Translations under genes and position numbers: made by a program
The notes under the pieces: generated by a model
What the model was told of the DNA's origin: nothing
Databases searched by the model: none
The model's input: the letters and a program-made list of their open reading frames with translations, nothing else
Assembly: GCA_003116975.1 (NCBI GenBank)
Contig: BGKB01000026.1
Coordinates: 1-64,000 of the forward strand
Direction: 5' to 3'
Length of the DNA stretch: 64,000 nt
Source: Aurantiochytrium sp. KH105
Taxonomy: Eukaryota > Sar > Bigyra > Thraustochytrida > Thraustochytriidae
Shown: one piece after another, positions 39,049 to 50,737 of the stretch
How positions within the stretch are numbered: position 1 is the first letter of the stretch
How the letters are laid out: the number at the start of each line of letters is the position of its first letter

Positions 39049-39920
39049 ATGGCGGCAGAGACGGGCGGCGTGCAGCAGCAGGCGATGCGGCCGCGCACGA
39101 TGTTGGAGAAACAGCCGTACATGCTAGCGTACGGCTTCGCCATCTCCCTCTTCTCGCCCCTCTCGTCCTTGTACCAGCTGGTGAAACTCAATCCCAAGGT
39201 CCACATGACCGCGCCGCAAATGACCAAGATGGCAATGCGTATCCTCCCGCACCAAACAGTGCTCAAGATGGCGCAGATGGATGCGAGCACCCCCGTCAAG
39301 GAGAACTTTAACCCCTGGGCCGCCTTCGCGGTCGTGGGTGTTTTGCAAGGTAAGTCGTTGCTCGAGGCATCAAAGATTCGAGCTTGAACCAACGTTCGCA
39401 CTAACAAATCACGCTCGCTTCAAACATTGAGCGAATCTCAGGTGGCGTGTATGGCCAGGCAAACATCTTCTTTTCGCAGGCGCTAAAACTAGGCACAAAC
39501 CCCAGCTACGCCGGCATGTTCCGCGGATTTGGCTTTGCAGCCGTGCGCGACACCATCTCACAAGGTGTGCCCTTTGTCTTTGCCGAGCCGGTGCGCAAAC
39601 AATTCATCGATCCTGCCTTTCCCGACGACGAGAAGAACCCCTCGCCCCTGAAAAAGAGCATCAAGCACTGGTCCTCGGTCCTGGGTTGCTCCATTGTGGC
39701 AACGGTGGCAAGTCAGGGCTTGCACAATTGCCAAATCACGATGCAATCCAACCATGACCTGTCACACATGACGGCCATCGCGAAAGCATACAAGGAAAAT
39801 GGTGTACGTCTCTTGTGGCGTGGTGCCGAGGCACGCATCGGTCTTCTCCTCATCGTAAACGTTCTCAACGAGAGCCTCCTCAAAAAGGCCTGGGAAAAGG
39901 TCCCTGTCGAAGACGCCTAG
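39049..39920 (+). CDS. Mitochondrial carrier-like protein (SLC25 family), one intron
   Basis: Two exons, 39049-39349 and 39442-39920, join through a 92-bp GTAAGT...CAG intron in phase 1 and give 259 residues. Exon 1 starts MAAETGGVQQQ, and the join reads VLQ-GGVYGQANIFFSQAL. The second half has carrier-style features: FRGFGFAAVRDTISQGVPF resembles the matrix-loop and even-helix signature (G-x-x-R-D), and ENGVRLLWRGAEARIGLLL resembles the eG..lwrG...R motif. The hallmark Px[DE]xx[KR] is poorly kept: helix 1 reads LFSPLSSLYQLVKL and helix 5 has HNCQITMQ. It is therefore a divergent member, and the protein is shorter than the usual ~300 residues. The substrate cannot be inferred. Confidence 0.7.
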
Positions 39921-40845
39921 AAACACTTCGCCGTTGCGTCGGTTCATATTGCTGAGAAAACGAGTGAGCGCGCGCGCATTCGTGCGCGTGAGCTGCGTCG
40001 ATATTGCGATTCTGATTGATTATGCCAGCCTCTCTGGGTCCTTGTCGCCATGGATTGACCTGGAAGCACCGGCCTCTCTCTCTCCCTTTTTATTGGAGAG
40101 TCCTAGTAGACTCGATCATCAAGATCATGATGTGTAGCGTAGATTAAACCTGTAATGGGCTTCCCTTTCCTCCTGGCGCGCTCGCGCAAGGGAACGGCAA
40201 CTTGAGGGCGAAAAAAATGAGACGAGCAAGTTCTTGATCATGGGCCCAAAGTAGCAACGATTGTACTAAAACAGATTCCCGTTTGTATGTTGTGTCATAA
40301 TGTGCTTCATCGCAGTACTTTCGCTTCTTGAGGCACCTCGATGCGCCGCGTGGCCCTTTCGCCACATTTATACCTTTGTACGGGGCGGCAAGATTCTGTC
40401 GCCTTTGGCCCGACAGGGTGCTGCCTATAAGGCCAATACCTAGGCTCTCCTTCGCCGTTTCAAAAATAAAAATAAAAATGCCCAAGCCTGTTATTTTTAG
40501 AGCCGGCAGTGCCGGCAAAGTAGGTGCGGAGTCGCTCGCTGCTGCCCAAGAGTGCCGTAGAGTCACGCGGCAGGTAGCGCCAGGTAGCGGCAGGCAGCCA
40601 GGCAAGGCGGCGCTTCTGCGTTTTGCTCTACGTTGGCTTGCTAGAGCTACACGTGGTGCAGTGCAGTCTGGATCTCAAGTCTCTCTCGGCACGAAACCCA
40701 TCCGGCACGAAACCCACTTTGCAACTGTCTGTCTGTCTGCCTGTTTGCCTTCCTGCCTTCCTGCCTGCCTATTTTCTTTTCTGCCTGAGTGACTGACTCG
40801 TCGTCTGACCGTCCAGGGCAAGGCGGTAAGGTCTCTCCAAGAAAG
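39921..40845. other. Spacer between two plus-strand transporter genes
   Basis: A 925-bp spacer without a credible gene. It has a short AAAATAAAAATAAAAATG run at 40461, repeats of GGCAGGTAGCG type near 40570-40600 and TGCC/TGTC pyrimidine repeats (about 40725-40790) just before the next ATG. Confidence 0.5.
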
Positions 40846-41940
40846 ATGGCATACCCAACATGGGCGCTCATCATCGGCAGCATTCTCAGCTCTGTCGCTC
40901 TCGTCGTGGTCAACAAGCAGATCTTTACGCGTGGATTCACGCACGTCTTTACGCTCAGCACCTTTCATTTTGTGTGGACTGCGGGACTCCTGCACATCAT
41001 GGCGCGCGTGTTCAAACTCTTTGAGGTCAAGCGCGTCTCCATGCTGCACAATCTCCTCGTGGCAAGCTTTGGCGTTGGATCCATCTGTCTCATGAACTTT
41101 TCCCTCAAGCTTAACAGCGTCGGGTTCTACCAAATGATGAAACTCTGCATCGTACCATGCTGCCTTCTCCTCAATGCGGTGCGCTACGACGAGTATCCGA
41201 CGCGAAAGGTAGTCGGCGCTCTTGTTCTCGTTCTCATTGGCGTGGGTATCGCCACCGTTACAGATGTACAACTCAATATGCTTGGATCCGTCTTTGGCGT
41301 GGCCGCTGTTCTCGTCACGGCGCAGTATCAAATCTGGCAGGGCCGCAAACAAAAGGAATGGGGTATGTCGAGTCAGGAACTGGCACTCTCTGTGTCAACA
41401 TATCAAATCGGTGTTGGTGCCGTACTTGCAATCATCTTCGAGGGCCAGGATCTCCTTCTCAAACCGCAAGGCTCAGATTGGGAGCACCTCGACGATCCGC
41501 TTGACCCCAACAAGGGAATCGCCGCGAACTTGCGCGATGGCGCCTCAGCTGCGGCCGCGGCCGTTACCTCTGGCGGCTCCGATGAGGCCGTCTCTTTGAC
41601 AATGCTCATTCTCCTCTCGTGTCTGCTCGCCGTTAGCGTGAACGTGCACTCATTTGCTCTCATTGGCAAGACGTCGGCGGTCACCTTCCAGGTGGTTGGT
41701 CATGGCAAAACGTGCCTCATTCTCGCCTCGGGGTACATGATGCACATTTCCGAGGGTAACCCGATCGAGGAACTCTATCGCAACATTTTTGGTGTTGTCG
41801 TGGCTCTCAGCGGCGTCATCCTCTACAGCAATCTCAAGATCACTCCAGCAACGAGCAAGGACATTTGCGACAAATGCCTTCCGCACTTTATGTTGAGACT
41901 TGTCTCCTCGCGGGAGAATGAAAAGGTTGGATCCTTTTGA
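40846..41940 (+). CDS. SLC35E3-like nucleotide-sugar / triose-phosphate-translocator family protein
   Basis: A 364-residue protein from the ATG at 40846 (MAYPTWALIIGSILSSVALV); the longer open frame starts with GTG and is probably leader. About ten membrane spans of the TPT/DMT fold are visible. The signature run SLKLNSVGFYQMMKL, then DEYPTRKVVGAL, then TDVQLNMLGSVFGVAAVLVT and QIWQGRKQKEWGMSSQELAL, follows SLC35E3 and its plant relatives (GFYQ, DV.lN..G, WvG.kQ). VVGHGKTCLILASGYM corresponds to the late GH.K motif. A ~35-residue Ala/Gly insert lies near the middle (AANLRDGASAAAAAVTSGGS). These proteins sit in Golgi or ER membranes and exchange sugar nucleotides or phosphates; the substrate is open. 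Confidence 0.82.
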   Translation: MAYPTWALIIGSILSSVALVVVNKQIFTRGFTHVFTLSTFHFVWTAGLLHIMARVFKLFEVKRVSMLHNLLVASFGVGSICLMNFSLKLNSVGFYQMMKLCIVPCCLLLNAVRYDEYPTRKVVGALVLVLIGVGIATVTDVQLNMLGSVFGVAAVLVTAQYQIWQGRKQKEWGMSSQELALSVSTYQIGVGAVLAIIFEGQDLLLKPQGSDWEHLDDPLDPNKGIAANLRDGASAAAAAVTSGGSDEAVSLTMLILLSCLLAVSVNVHSFALIGKTSAVTFQVVGHGKTCLILASGYMMHISEGNPIEELYRNIFGVVVALSGVILYSNLKITPATSKDICDKCLPHFMLRLVSSRENEKVGSF

Positions 41941-42694
41941 TTGACCTGAAAATTTCTCTCTCTTTTTTGCCTACCTGGCCCCATCAAGGGGCCTACTACC
42001 ATGATCATAAAGGGAGGACAAATTCCTTTTCCTTTTCTACTCTTCTTCTTTTGATGTGAAATGATCTCTTTTTCGTAAGAATCGTGCGCTGCCTTGCACT
42101 CGCCCCACCTTGCACCGTCGTGATTCGCGCTGGGTTCTGCATATTTATACATACTCGACAACAACGACGACAGTGGTAGTCTTACTTTGTAAGTGTCTGT
42201 CTTTGGGAAAAAAATTAAATCTGATTTTGCGTCGTTCTCGCTCTTCCTTCTCTCCGCATGCAAGGTCAGCCCAAAAAAATGATCTAATGAATTATTACTT
42301 GTCTCCTTCCTTCCTTGGCTTCGGAAAGTAAAATCTACATTTCTTACTTGTGGAAGCGAAATTTGCATGGCACGGCGCACAACGGTCTCAAGCATTAACG
42401 GCGCGATGATCTCAAAGCTTGCAAAAAAGGTACAGCCACGCAACCAGTACACGTATACCATCAGATTGACTCTGCATGATCAACAGACGATTCGCGCATA
42501 TTGTGCTCGCCTAGCTTCCACCTTGCTTGCTGCAAAGTATTGCTGCCTGCCGTTGCTGTTGTTGTGAGTGATTACCGTCGAAAGTAGATTTGCACAGCCT
42601 TTTTTCACCTTTTCCTCGAGGAGCTCTATTCTATGCAAGCCTTCTTGCCTTGCGAACAAGCTCGTGAACAGCAGAGACAAAAGGACACTGCGCA
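41941..42694. other. Convergent 3' spacer
   Basis: A 754-bp spacer between the convergent transporter and TPR genes. It is lower in GC than the genes and has no credible coding sequence. The frames at 41823-42461 on the minus strand are shadows of the transporter gene plus low-complexity DNA. Confidence 0.5.
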
Positions 42695-44582
42695 TCATGA
42701 GCTATATGCGCGCGTGGCCCCCAATAAATTCCTGGATGAGCTCACGGATGCCGCCGAAGAGGGCGACAGAGAGTCGCCGTCCGTATCGCCATCCGTGTCC
42801 CGTTTGAGAAGCTCATTAAAACGACTGCTCGAGCGACTGGAGCCAGAGCTCACCGAGAGGTTGCTGCTAAAGTGCCTGTGGAGACTTCGGCGCTCGCGCG
42901 CAGACTCAGGTGTACCCCGGCCTGAACCTTCTATTGCCTCGAGCTCACGCAAATACTTTTCAGCCTCGTCCCGACGTCCCTCCGAGGCGAGGAACTCGGC
43001 CATGTTGCGAATTGAGCGGATCGTGTCACGATGTCCCGGACCATAGATGGTTTGACAGCCGACGAGCTCTCTGCGAAAGCACGTTTCTGCGCCGCGCAGC
43101 TTGGCCTGCTGCCACAGACACTGGCCAAGATTATACACAATATCAAGAGTCTGGGGATGTTCCTGCCCCAAAGCAGACTCGCAGTCGACGAGCGCCTTGC
43201 GAAAGAGCGACTCCGCAACGTGCAAGACGTCCATGTCTTGCAAGAGAACCGCGAGGTTGTTGCGCCACACGAGGACATCGAGGTGATGCCGCCCAAGCAC
43301 CTTCATACCTACAGACAGCGTGCGCGCGAGCAAAATGTATGCCTCAAAGTGGTCGCCCCGCTGTTGCAGCAAGAGTGCCAAGAGATTAGCAGCCACCAAG
43401 CTTTGGCGATGCGCAAACCCATGTTCCACAAGCGACCGTTCGAGGGTTTCGCGAAAAAGTTCCTCGGCCTCGTCGACGCGGTTCTGGGCTTGCAAGAGAC
43501 GCGCCAAAGCAAGCGCACTTTCCATCGTATCTGGATGGTGTTTGCCGAGACGATGCTCGCGTGCATCGAGCGTCGCGCGCAAAAGTTCCTCGGCTTGAGC
43601 AAAGGCGAAAAAATGCTTTGCCTGGAGGCACGCGAGATCGTGGGCAATGGCCAGTGTCGTCGTGTGGTCTTCGCCCACCTGGTCACGGGCCAAGTCGAGG
43701 GCGCGCACATACTGCACGTTGGCCTGCTCCACGCAGACCAGTGCCTCGAGCAGAGCAGCGAGTTGATGGAACGACTGCACGGGCGCGAAATCCAGGTCTG
43801 GGTGCGCGCTGTAAAGGTCATTGAGAACTTCTTGCGCAAGTGCGTGCAGCATCACCTGCCCAACCTTTTCATTAAGCCAACGAAATCCTGATGGATGTGC
43901 GGCCGCGACTGCACTGAGCAACCACTCCTTGTCTTGGGGCAAGGTCGTCTCGCTCGTGGCAAAATCTGGTGTAAAGGCCTCTACGGCCGCACCAAAGTCT
44001 TCAATAGCTGGATGTAGCTGCTTGGAAGTCTCCGAGGTCTCGGGGCAGTACGCCAACACAAATTTAGACTCGTGGAAGACAGCCTGCATTGACTCGTAGA
44101 GACACCAAGAGCGCTTGACGAGCACGGGCGCGCTTCCTGGGTCCATGAAGAGACAGGCATACGGTATTGTTTCGATGAGACTTCGCACGCTCTGTAGTAA
44201 TTGATCCCGGTGCAGCCACACGTCTTCCCTGGCGTAGCCCTCAAGGTGCAAGTGCTGGTCAATGGCAAAGATGTCGATCCAGAACAACGCATGCGGCCGC
44301 TGCTGTTGTCTTCGTTGCCGTTTCCGCACCACGACTCCCGTTTCCCGTAAAAGACCCTGATGTGAGCCGTCGTCGCCTGCGGTAAAAGTTGTGTCGCTAC
44401 CGTGGGCCAGAGTATGGTCATTGGCCTCACCGGGGGCAGCGTTAAACTCTCGCTGGTGCTGGTGCTGCTGGTATTGAGAGATAACATCATGATCAATATG
44501 TTCACCTGTTGCAACCCCGGCCTCGCCAGAGAACTCGGTTCCGCCTTCATGGTGGAGGTGTTGATGAAGGTGTTGTTGTTGT

Positions 44583-44617
<35 letters not shown>

Positions 44618-45082
44618 ATGTTGGTGATGATGATCGTCGTAGTGTTCGTCCACATCATCATCCTCATCCTCGTATTCCGCTACGCCCCCGTGGCGGTACG
44701 AGTTGTCGACTGACATGAGTGCCCGAACAAGGCGGCCAAAATTGCAATCCCATGGGTGAATCACGTAATGTGTCGCACGACCCACAGATTGAGGAAATGA
44801 CCGCTTCATCAAACCAGAGAGCGAGCATCCATAGTCGGCCGTTTGCGGCAGCACAAACCGCTCCACAACTTCCCGCGTCGAGAGATTCTCGAGATCGTGC
44901 TCGATCAAGAGATCCATGAGAACGTCGATCGAGACGCCACGTTCCGTCAAATCGGTCGGTTCATCGATCGAGTCCACCTCGTCCGAAGACCACTCAAAGC
45001 CTTCAGAGTCGGACCCTCCCGCCAAGGATGGCGTTTTGCTCGTTCCGGCCGGGCCATCCCCGTGCGACGAGTCTGCCTCCAT
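42695..45082 (-). CDS. TIR-like domain plus kinesin-light-chain-type TPR protein
   Basis: A 795-residue protein. After an acidic N-terminus, residues 103-345 look like a TIR-like fold: ATHYVIHPWDCNFGRLVRAL (strand A and helix), FWIDIFAIDQH (strand B), then VRSLIETIPYACLFMD and VLVKRSWCLYES, which matches the W-C-x-x-E signature of TIR helix C. E330 would be the catalytic-type Glu. A ~130-residue Asp/His/Gln-rich insert (131-262, with HHQHHHHQQQ) splits the domain. Residues about 440-760 are about eight 42-residue TPRs of kinesin-light-chain type (LGKHHPDTMESALALARLL, LGQEHPQTLDIVYNLGQCL). A Ser-rich tail follows. TPR arrays of this type are common sensors in NLR-like proteins. The TIR assignment is from motif reading only. 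Confidence 0.75.
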
Positions 45083-45551
45083 GTTGCAGCTTTATGGCTG
45101 TTATTTCCTTTGTGCGCCGACACGAGCGTGCGCCGGCGTACGGCACCTTGCACCCGCCCAAGCAATTGATCTCAATCGGATAGTTGCAGCTCCTCGTTTT
45201 TGCTTTATCTTGACACACGACCGGGACCGTGAACTTGCGCAGCTCTTTGATAATAGGTAACTCCTTGTCAAGTTGGTTTTCTTCTGACGCCACCAGCAGT
45301 CCCGTGAATTGGTCGAGGTCGCGCGCTCGAGGGTCGACGTTGCGGGCGTCGTTTCCCCTCGGAACTGGAGGTCGCTCCTTTCGTCCACGTACGTACTCAC
45401 TCTGTCCGCGGGAAGCGAAAAGGATGAGCGAGGAGGCGCGGGGTCGAGCGAAGCACGGGCAGGCAGAGCGCGGCCCGTCGCGACTGGCCGCGCGAGGTGA
45501 GGTCTCGCCTGCCCCGGCCTCGCCGCCAGAGCCTGACGCAGACTGACAGCG

Positions 45552-45573
45552 AGACAGACAGACAGACAGACGG

Positions 45574-45604
<31 letters not shown>

Positions 45605-45617
45605 GAGAGAGAGACAG

Positions 45618-45648
<31 letters not shown>
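45552..45648. repeat. GACA array followed by AAGC array
   Basis: GACA units run from 45552 to about 45602, then AAGC units from 45618 to 45648, together 470-570 bp upstream of the TPR gene start. Confidence 0.9.
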
Positions 45649-45649
<1 letters not shown>

Positions 45650-46857
45650 GCTTCCCGCGGCCCCTCCTCGGCGCTCGCGGGCCGCCTGCCTGCTTGGCCT
45701 GGCCTGGCTTGGCTTGGCTTGGCTCGGCTCGGCCCTGCTAGCCGCGCGCCGCCCGCGCGCGCCTCAGCGGCTGCCTGCCCGCGGGCCCGCGCCGTCCCGT
45801 CGCGCGTCTGCCCGGCCCGGCCTGCTAGGCCTGGCGCAGCGCCGCGCGGTCGGGTCTGCTGCCAGGCACCATCACGAAGGCAAGCTCCGTCACTCACTCA
45901 CTCGATCAATCGATCAATCAATCATTCATTGAATCAATCAGTCAATCAGTCAATCAATCAATTCAAGAAGTCGTCATAAAGTAGTCTGACTCACCTGGCG
46001 GCTTTGGCCTTTTCTCGCTCTTCTGAAACTAACTGTGTGTGAGACGGCCAGGGCGCCTGTCTGGCCGGCCGGATCACTATGAAGTATCGTAGCAGCCAAG
46101 TCAGCTATGGGAAAGTGAGTGTGTAGGCTGAGAAGCCAACCTCGACGTTGATGACGATGACAACCTTCTGGCTGACGGAGAGAGAAGAAGAGGCTGTGGA
46201 AAGAAAAGGAGAGGAAAGGAAAGGAAAGGAGGACCGGTCAGCTTGGAAAGCGGCCCGGGGTCATAAAAAGAGGGGTTTACCGTCCCTTCAAGACCGGTCC
46301 GCCATACATTATAGCCCAGATGCACACAAATCCATTTCTTCACTTCTTTGTTCGTTCATTCAGCCACACACACACACGCAGCATTGCCGCCTCTTGCCCT
46401 TTACTTCGCAAGTTCATGCCGGGAAAGAAGAGTGTAGGCGCGGTCGCTGCGAGCAAGTGCAGCCCTGCGTCCCATCGACCATGACGGAAGCCAAGCCAAC
46501 CCTCCTAAACCGAAGAGAAGCGAGCCGCAGGCTGACTGACTGAGAGAGCTTGAGCGGCGATGAAGACCATATTTTTAGAGGGCAATGTACGCTCGCACGC
46601 ACGGACGTTTCTATCGTGAGCAAGTTCAACGGTGGTGGCGGATAAAGAAGAAAAGAAAGAAGAAGAAGAAGAATTGGGGTTGTGCAGATATTGTCGACGC
46701 TAGTGTTGACGAAGGAAAGGAAGGAAACGAAGGAAAGGAAAGAGGCGCAAGCAACAAACAACGTCAGAAAGAACGCGCAGAAAGAATAGCAGGAGCAGAG
46801 GAGCAGAGCAAGTGACGCACGCACGCACGCACGTACGCTAGCACGCGCAACCGCACA

Positions 46858-46903
46858 AACGAACGAACGAACGAACGAACGAACGAACGAACGAACGAAC
46901 GAA
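46858..46903. repeat. (AACG)n array
   Basis: About eleven AACG units ending 55 bp before the ATG at 46958, so probably in the 5' leader or core promoter. Confidence 0.9.
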
Positions 46904-46957
46904 CGGGGATCTTCGGCGGCGGAGTACTGGACAGTAAAAGAGAAGCGGAGAGGCACA

Positions 46958-47872
46958 ATGGCCAAGGGGCCAAGGGCATCGACCCCGCCGGGGCAACAAC
47001 AGTCGCAGCAGCAGCAACAGCAGCAGCAGCAGCCACGGAGCGCCTCGCGGGGAAACGGGTCGCGAGACCGCGGCGGCGGTCAGGACGGACCACGGAAGCA
47101 GCCGCAGTCTTCAGCCGATAAGATGAAAGCGACCGCGCGCACTGAGCTTCTGTCAATCCAAGGCCGCATTTCCAAACTCGCTGCGCTCCTGAAAAACTAC
47201 CTCGAAACCGACGCACTTCAAGACGTTGCGGCGCGTGAACAATGGAAAAAGACCCTCAAAAGCACCGCAGAACGCGTCCCGAAGACTTCGGTCCTATCCA
47301 AGGATGCCATCTCCAAGATTCTCGCCGACAAGGCGTACTTTGACAAGCACGGCGACACGATCAAAAAGACCTCGCCAAAAGATCTTGAATGGAGAAAAGA
47401 AGACAACATTGCGCGCTGGATCCATTTGTGCGGTCCGCATCGCGTCATCTCTGCGCTCAAGGCCATGCTCGGCCTTCAGCGCCAGCTCGAGCAGCGTCTC
47501 GGCCATCGATCCACCAACGCCGGGAGCAATACCAACAGCGCTGCCAACAAAACACCAGCGAGGACCCCGCAGCGCTCTCAGCAATACCAACAGCAACCAT
47601 CGCAGCAGACACCCCCTGGGAAATCCTCGCTACCTGCCTTTGCCTGGTCAGCATTTCAGAACTCCCCTGATCCCAAGAGCCTTCCGCGCCCTGACCGCCT
47701 TCGGTCCAAGCCGGCGCGCAGCTCCAAGCTCGGGATTCCTTTTCCGCCAGCTCCGCCACGCGCCCCGGCTCCATTGAAGAATGCCTCTGCCGCGGATGCC
47801 CCGCAAGCGGACCGCGACCTGCAGCCACGGGCTCCACGCGTTCCTCCTCCCCAAGCATGGCTGTCTACATGA
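46958..47872 (+). CDS. Hypothetical Q-rich protein with a helical core
   Basis: A 304-residue protein that I do not recognise. Residues 1-50 are low complexity with a glutamine tract (CAG/CAA codons). Residues about 52-180 look like a real alpha-helical domain: MKATARTELLSIQGRISKLA, ALQDVAAREQWKKTLKS, SKDAISKILADKAYFDKHG and NIARWIHLCGPHRVISALKA. The C-terminal 120 residues are Pro/Gln/Ser-rich and basic. The helical core with its conserved-looking WIHLCGPHRVI segment is what one would search. Basic, disordered flanks could suit an RNA or chromatin factor, but this is only a guess. Start and stop are unambiguous within the frame. Confidence 0.6.
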   Translation: MAKGPRASTPPGQQQSQQQQQQQQQPRSASRGNGSRDRGGGQDGPRKQPQSSADKMKATARTELLSIQGRISKLAALLKNYLETDALQDVAAREQWKKTLKSTAERVPKTSVLSKDAISKILADKAYFDKHGDTIKKTSPKDLEWRKEDNIARWIHLCGPHRVISALKAMLGLQRQLEQRLGHRSTNAGSNTNSAANKTPARTPQRSQQYQQQPSQQTPPGKSSLPAFAWSAFQNSPDPKSLPRPDRLRSKPARSSKLGIPFPPAPPRAPAPLKNASAADAPQADRDLQPRAPRVPPPQAWLST

Positions 47873-48236
47873 TACATTTTGTGCCCAGTAGTCTGGCATA
47901 TTCAGCAAAAGAACAGGCAGAAAATATAAAGCTTTGGTCACAGCCGGGCCTGCACGTCTTCGATCGGTGGGGCGTCACTTAAAAAAAATCGGAGGGCTTG
48001 CTATCTATTACTGCGAGAGTCCTCGGGGCTGCCATGCAGATCATCTATCTTATGCAAGCATTAGAGAGCTCTATCGGTCATCAATTCGAGATGGTCAGGC
48101 AGTTGGCAAGAAGAGCCTTCCTTGCTGGTTCAAAGAGGCATTTGCATAGCCTTAACGGGGATCATGCCACCAGATGACCTAGCTCGCTTACGCGCGCTTA
48201 TTACTACCGATTAATGAGCTCCCGACGTTTTCAATG

Positions 48237-48244
48237 TAGGCCTA
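48237..48244. promoter_or_regulatory. TAGGCCTA palindrome
   Basis: A perfect copy 365 bp downstream of the Q-rich gene. Confidence 0.35.
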
Positions 48245-49329
48245 GCTAGCTCTCTCTTTTTCCTTCTTGCAATCGAGCACAAGGGAAACAAAAATCAAAA
48301 TTGGTCAGCTGCAGTACTAAATGATGCTACGTCTAGAAGCAAGCAAGACTCGTTCTTCCCAGCCAAGGTAAGGAGGGCCAAAATGAAAAGATTACGGTCG
48401 AGATGGTACAGAAACATCTATCTCGCTTCTCTTCTGCGCCGCAGACGATAAATAGATATACTATAGCTGTAGATCTGGTCTTCATTGGGCTCTCTCACGT
48501 GAGCAGGAACTCTGAAAGCAATCAAATTCCGAACTTTTTTCCTTTGGTAATGTTGAACTTTCCTCTACAGACGGACCGTTCAAACGGACGAACAAACAAC
48601 ATGCAGGCAGGCAGGCAGGCAGGCAACATCGTCGGGATAAATGAATGAATACTAACATTATTCTACTCTTGAACGTCTTGCTCATCCAGTTGTCCGTGAG
48701 CTCACGTATCCTTTTATCGCATCGCATCTAGGCCCAGGTAGTCAGCGCACAAGCACAAAATACGTGCGATGCGAGCGCGGACGCGAAGAAGGATTGCTTT
48801 GATCGTCATCACGACTGGCACAAGGGTGGGTCCTCACGTAGGCGGGCCAATGACCTAGTGACAACATGGGACGACGTAGACATGAGTCCAGCCAATCTCA
48901 GACTTGACATCTGCAGTAACCTGTAATTTCTGGCTCAGCTGCTAAGATTTCAGCAAAAGTAGCAAAGCAGGATTAACTTTTCAGCAGCAACTCGCCAGCG
49001 TCTTCTTTCAAGATCTTTACAAAGATACCTGCCTCCCTTCTTCCACCTTGTGCTCACGTCAACCACAAGCTCCACTTTGTTTCTTTTCGTGCGTCGTTTG
49101 AGCAGCTTTGAGCGCGTCTTGAACGAGGAAACACAGCAGGCAACCCAAGAGGATGGTAATGGTCTGTGCACGCGTACTCAAAATTCGAGGGCATATTAGG
49201 GTCAAAATGTTGGAGTGGTGTCGGGCGTCCAAGAAAGATCACCTTTCAACTCTCACACCTCTACATAGTGACGAAATGTATCCAAGACAATAGTGTAGGG
49301 TATGCACGTATTGATTACAGCTGCAATAA

Positions 49330-49620
49330 TGACAATTTTTCAAAATGATATTTAGATCTTGCTTCATTTTCTGAAAAATTGTAAGAAAAATAAACAAAAA
49401 TTGAATTTTATAGCATTAAATACTGTAAAGTATGCAAAATATATATCTAATTTTGACTAAATATATACAGAATAAAGTTGTTATACTTTTACTCAAATTT
49501 TAATAATATATTGATCTATTAGTATAGATTTTTCATTTACTAACTTTTTTATGCTAAATTTTCAAATTGTACTTGAAGTGTTAGAGTGTATTTCAAAATT
49601 TTGCCATGCTTTCGCTTTAT
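49330..49620. other. AT-rich island
   Basis: A sharp compositional island: for instance 49441-49500 contains only 10 G or C bases, while flanking genes are well above half GC. It contains runs such as AAATATATACAGAATAAAG and no open frame. Its origin is open (organellar insert, degraded element, matrix-attachment-like or replication-associated DNA). Confidence 0.7.
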
Positions 49621-50737
49621 CTGCACTAGTTTTAGGATGTGATCGAGGTTAGAAACCGTATTGCAATAAGATATCGAAGGTCAACCTCTTGATAGAGAAG
49701 CATGGTACGTGTTCATCTCGGCAAAAATACTTAAAAAAAAAAAAGAGAAAAAAAATCGACACAGCAAAGTTACTTCATCGACCAGGTAGGTCTTTCGCAA
49801 ATACATGCTTACGCTGTTCATCCATCGATAAGATCGATGCTCATCTGATAATTTTTAAAAACAGACGAAATATACGACTGTGCACAGCGGCGCCGCTCCT
49901 CTCTCACTTACTTACCTCTTGTTTTTCGGCGGCAGAAGGAAAGAAAGACAAAGCACAATTTCAATTGACTCTGGGAGACTACACTAGGCCTGGCCTATCT
50001 GCTCCCTCTTCCCTTTCACTTGTACGATTTTCCTGCCTGCATATGAAAAGAGAGACCACCACTATGAATTGGAACTGAGCGAAGTGAAGTCATGAGCATG
50101 ATCAATTGATTGATTTCAAAGGTCTTTTTCGACGAGGATCGCGCCTGACTTTGTGGAAAGGGTCACATGGGCGGAGTAAGGGCAAGCGAGAAAGATTGAT
50201 GCGCGAAGAATTAAGATGCGTGATTGGTGGTCTGCTGAGCTTGCTTTTAGGAAAAAAATGAGTAGGGAAGCGCGGAGTTCAGAAACGTCACAAAAATAAT
50301 AATGTAAACTTTGTCGTTGCCTAGCCAGGTTATTATGCTAGACGATGGATGGATAGATGGATGATTCGTCCTACCTACATCATCATTCGAGTAACGCTTT
50401 TTTCATAATGTGCTCGCTTGCTCGGCGCTTCTCCTAAGAAACGCTCGCAGACAAGTAAGACATAGATCAGGGAGAGATATAACTGCTAGCAACATGACGA
50501 CGATCAGAGGAAAAAGAATAGCATCGACGAGTGAGTGAGTGAGTGAGTCAATGAGCACACACCAAAGCATGCGTGCGACCTAGGCCGGCCCTCATGCAGC
50601 AACTCCAAATCGAGACGACAATCGGGTTTGTTTGTGAGCCTCTCGTAGTTAGATCCATCCGTCTGTTTTTTCACAGAAACAGAAAAGAAGAGAGAGAGAG
50701 AGAGAGAGACGGAAGAATTGAAAAGAGAGGACGTCGA

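Larger units (their letters stand above)
45083..46957. other. Divergent promoter region between TPR and Q-rich genes
   Basis: A 1,875-bp spacer with no credible gene. It holds GACA (45552-45602), AAGC (45618-45648) and AATC-type repeats (45903-45962), a GGAAAG run near 46207, an AACG array (46858-46903) and a TAGGCCTG near-copy of the palindrome at 45826. Confidence 0.55.
47873..50737. other. 2.9-kb gene-free spacer with an AT-rich island
   Basis: No credible gene was found. It holds TAGGCCTA (48237), GGCA (about 48603-48624) and GTGA (about 50531-50548) microsatellites, an AT-rich island (49330-49620) and an AG run (50689-50709) just beyond the exportin stop. The small frames here do not look like proteins. 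Confidence 0.6.

Noticed and set aside
40144..40605. A 153-residue minus-strand frame between the two transporter genes
   Set aside because: No domain or composition support; probably spacer DNA.
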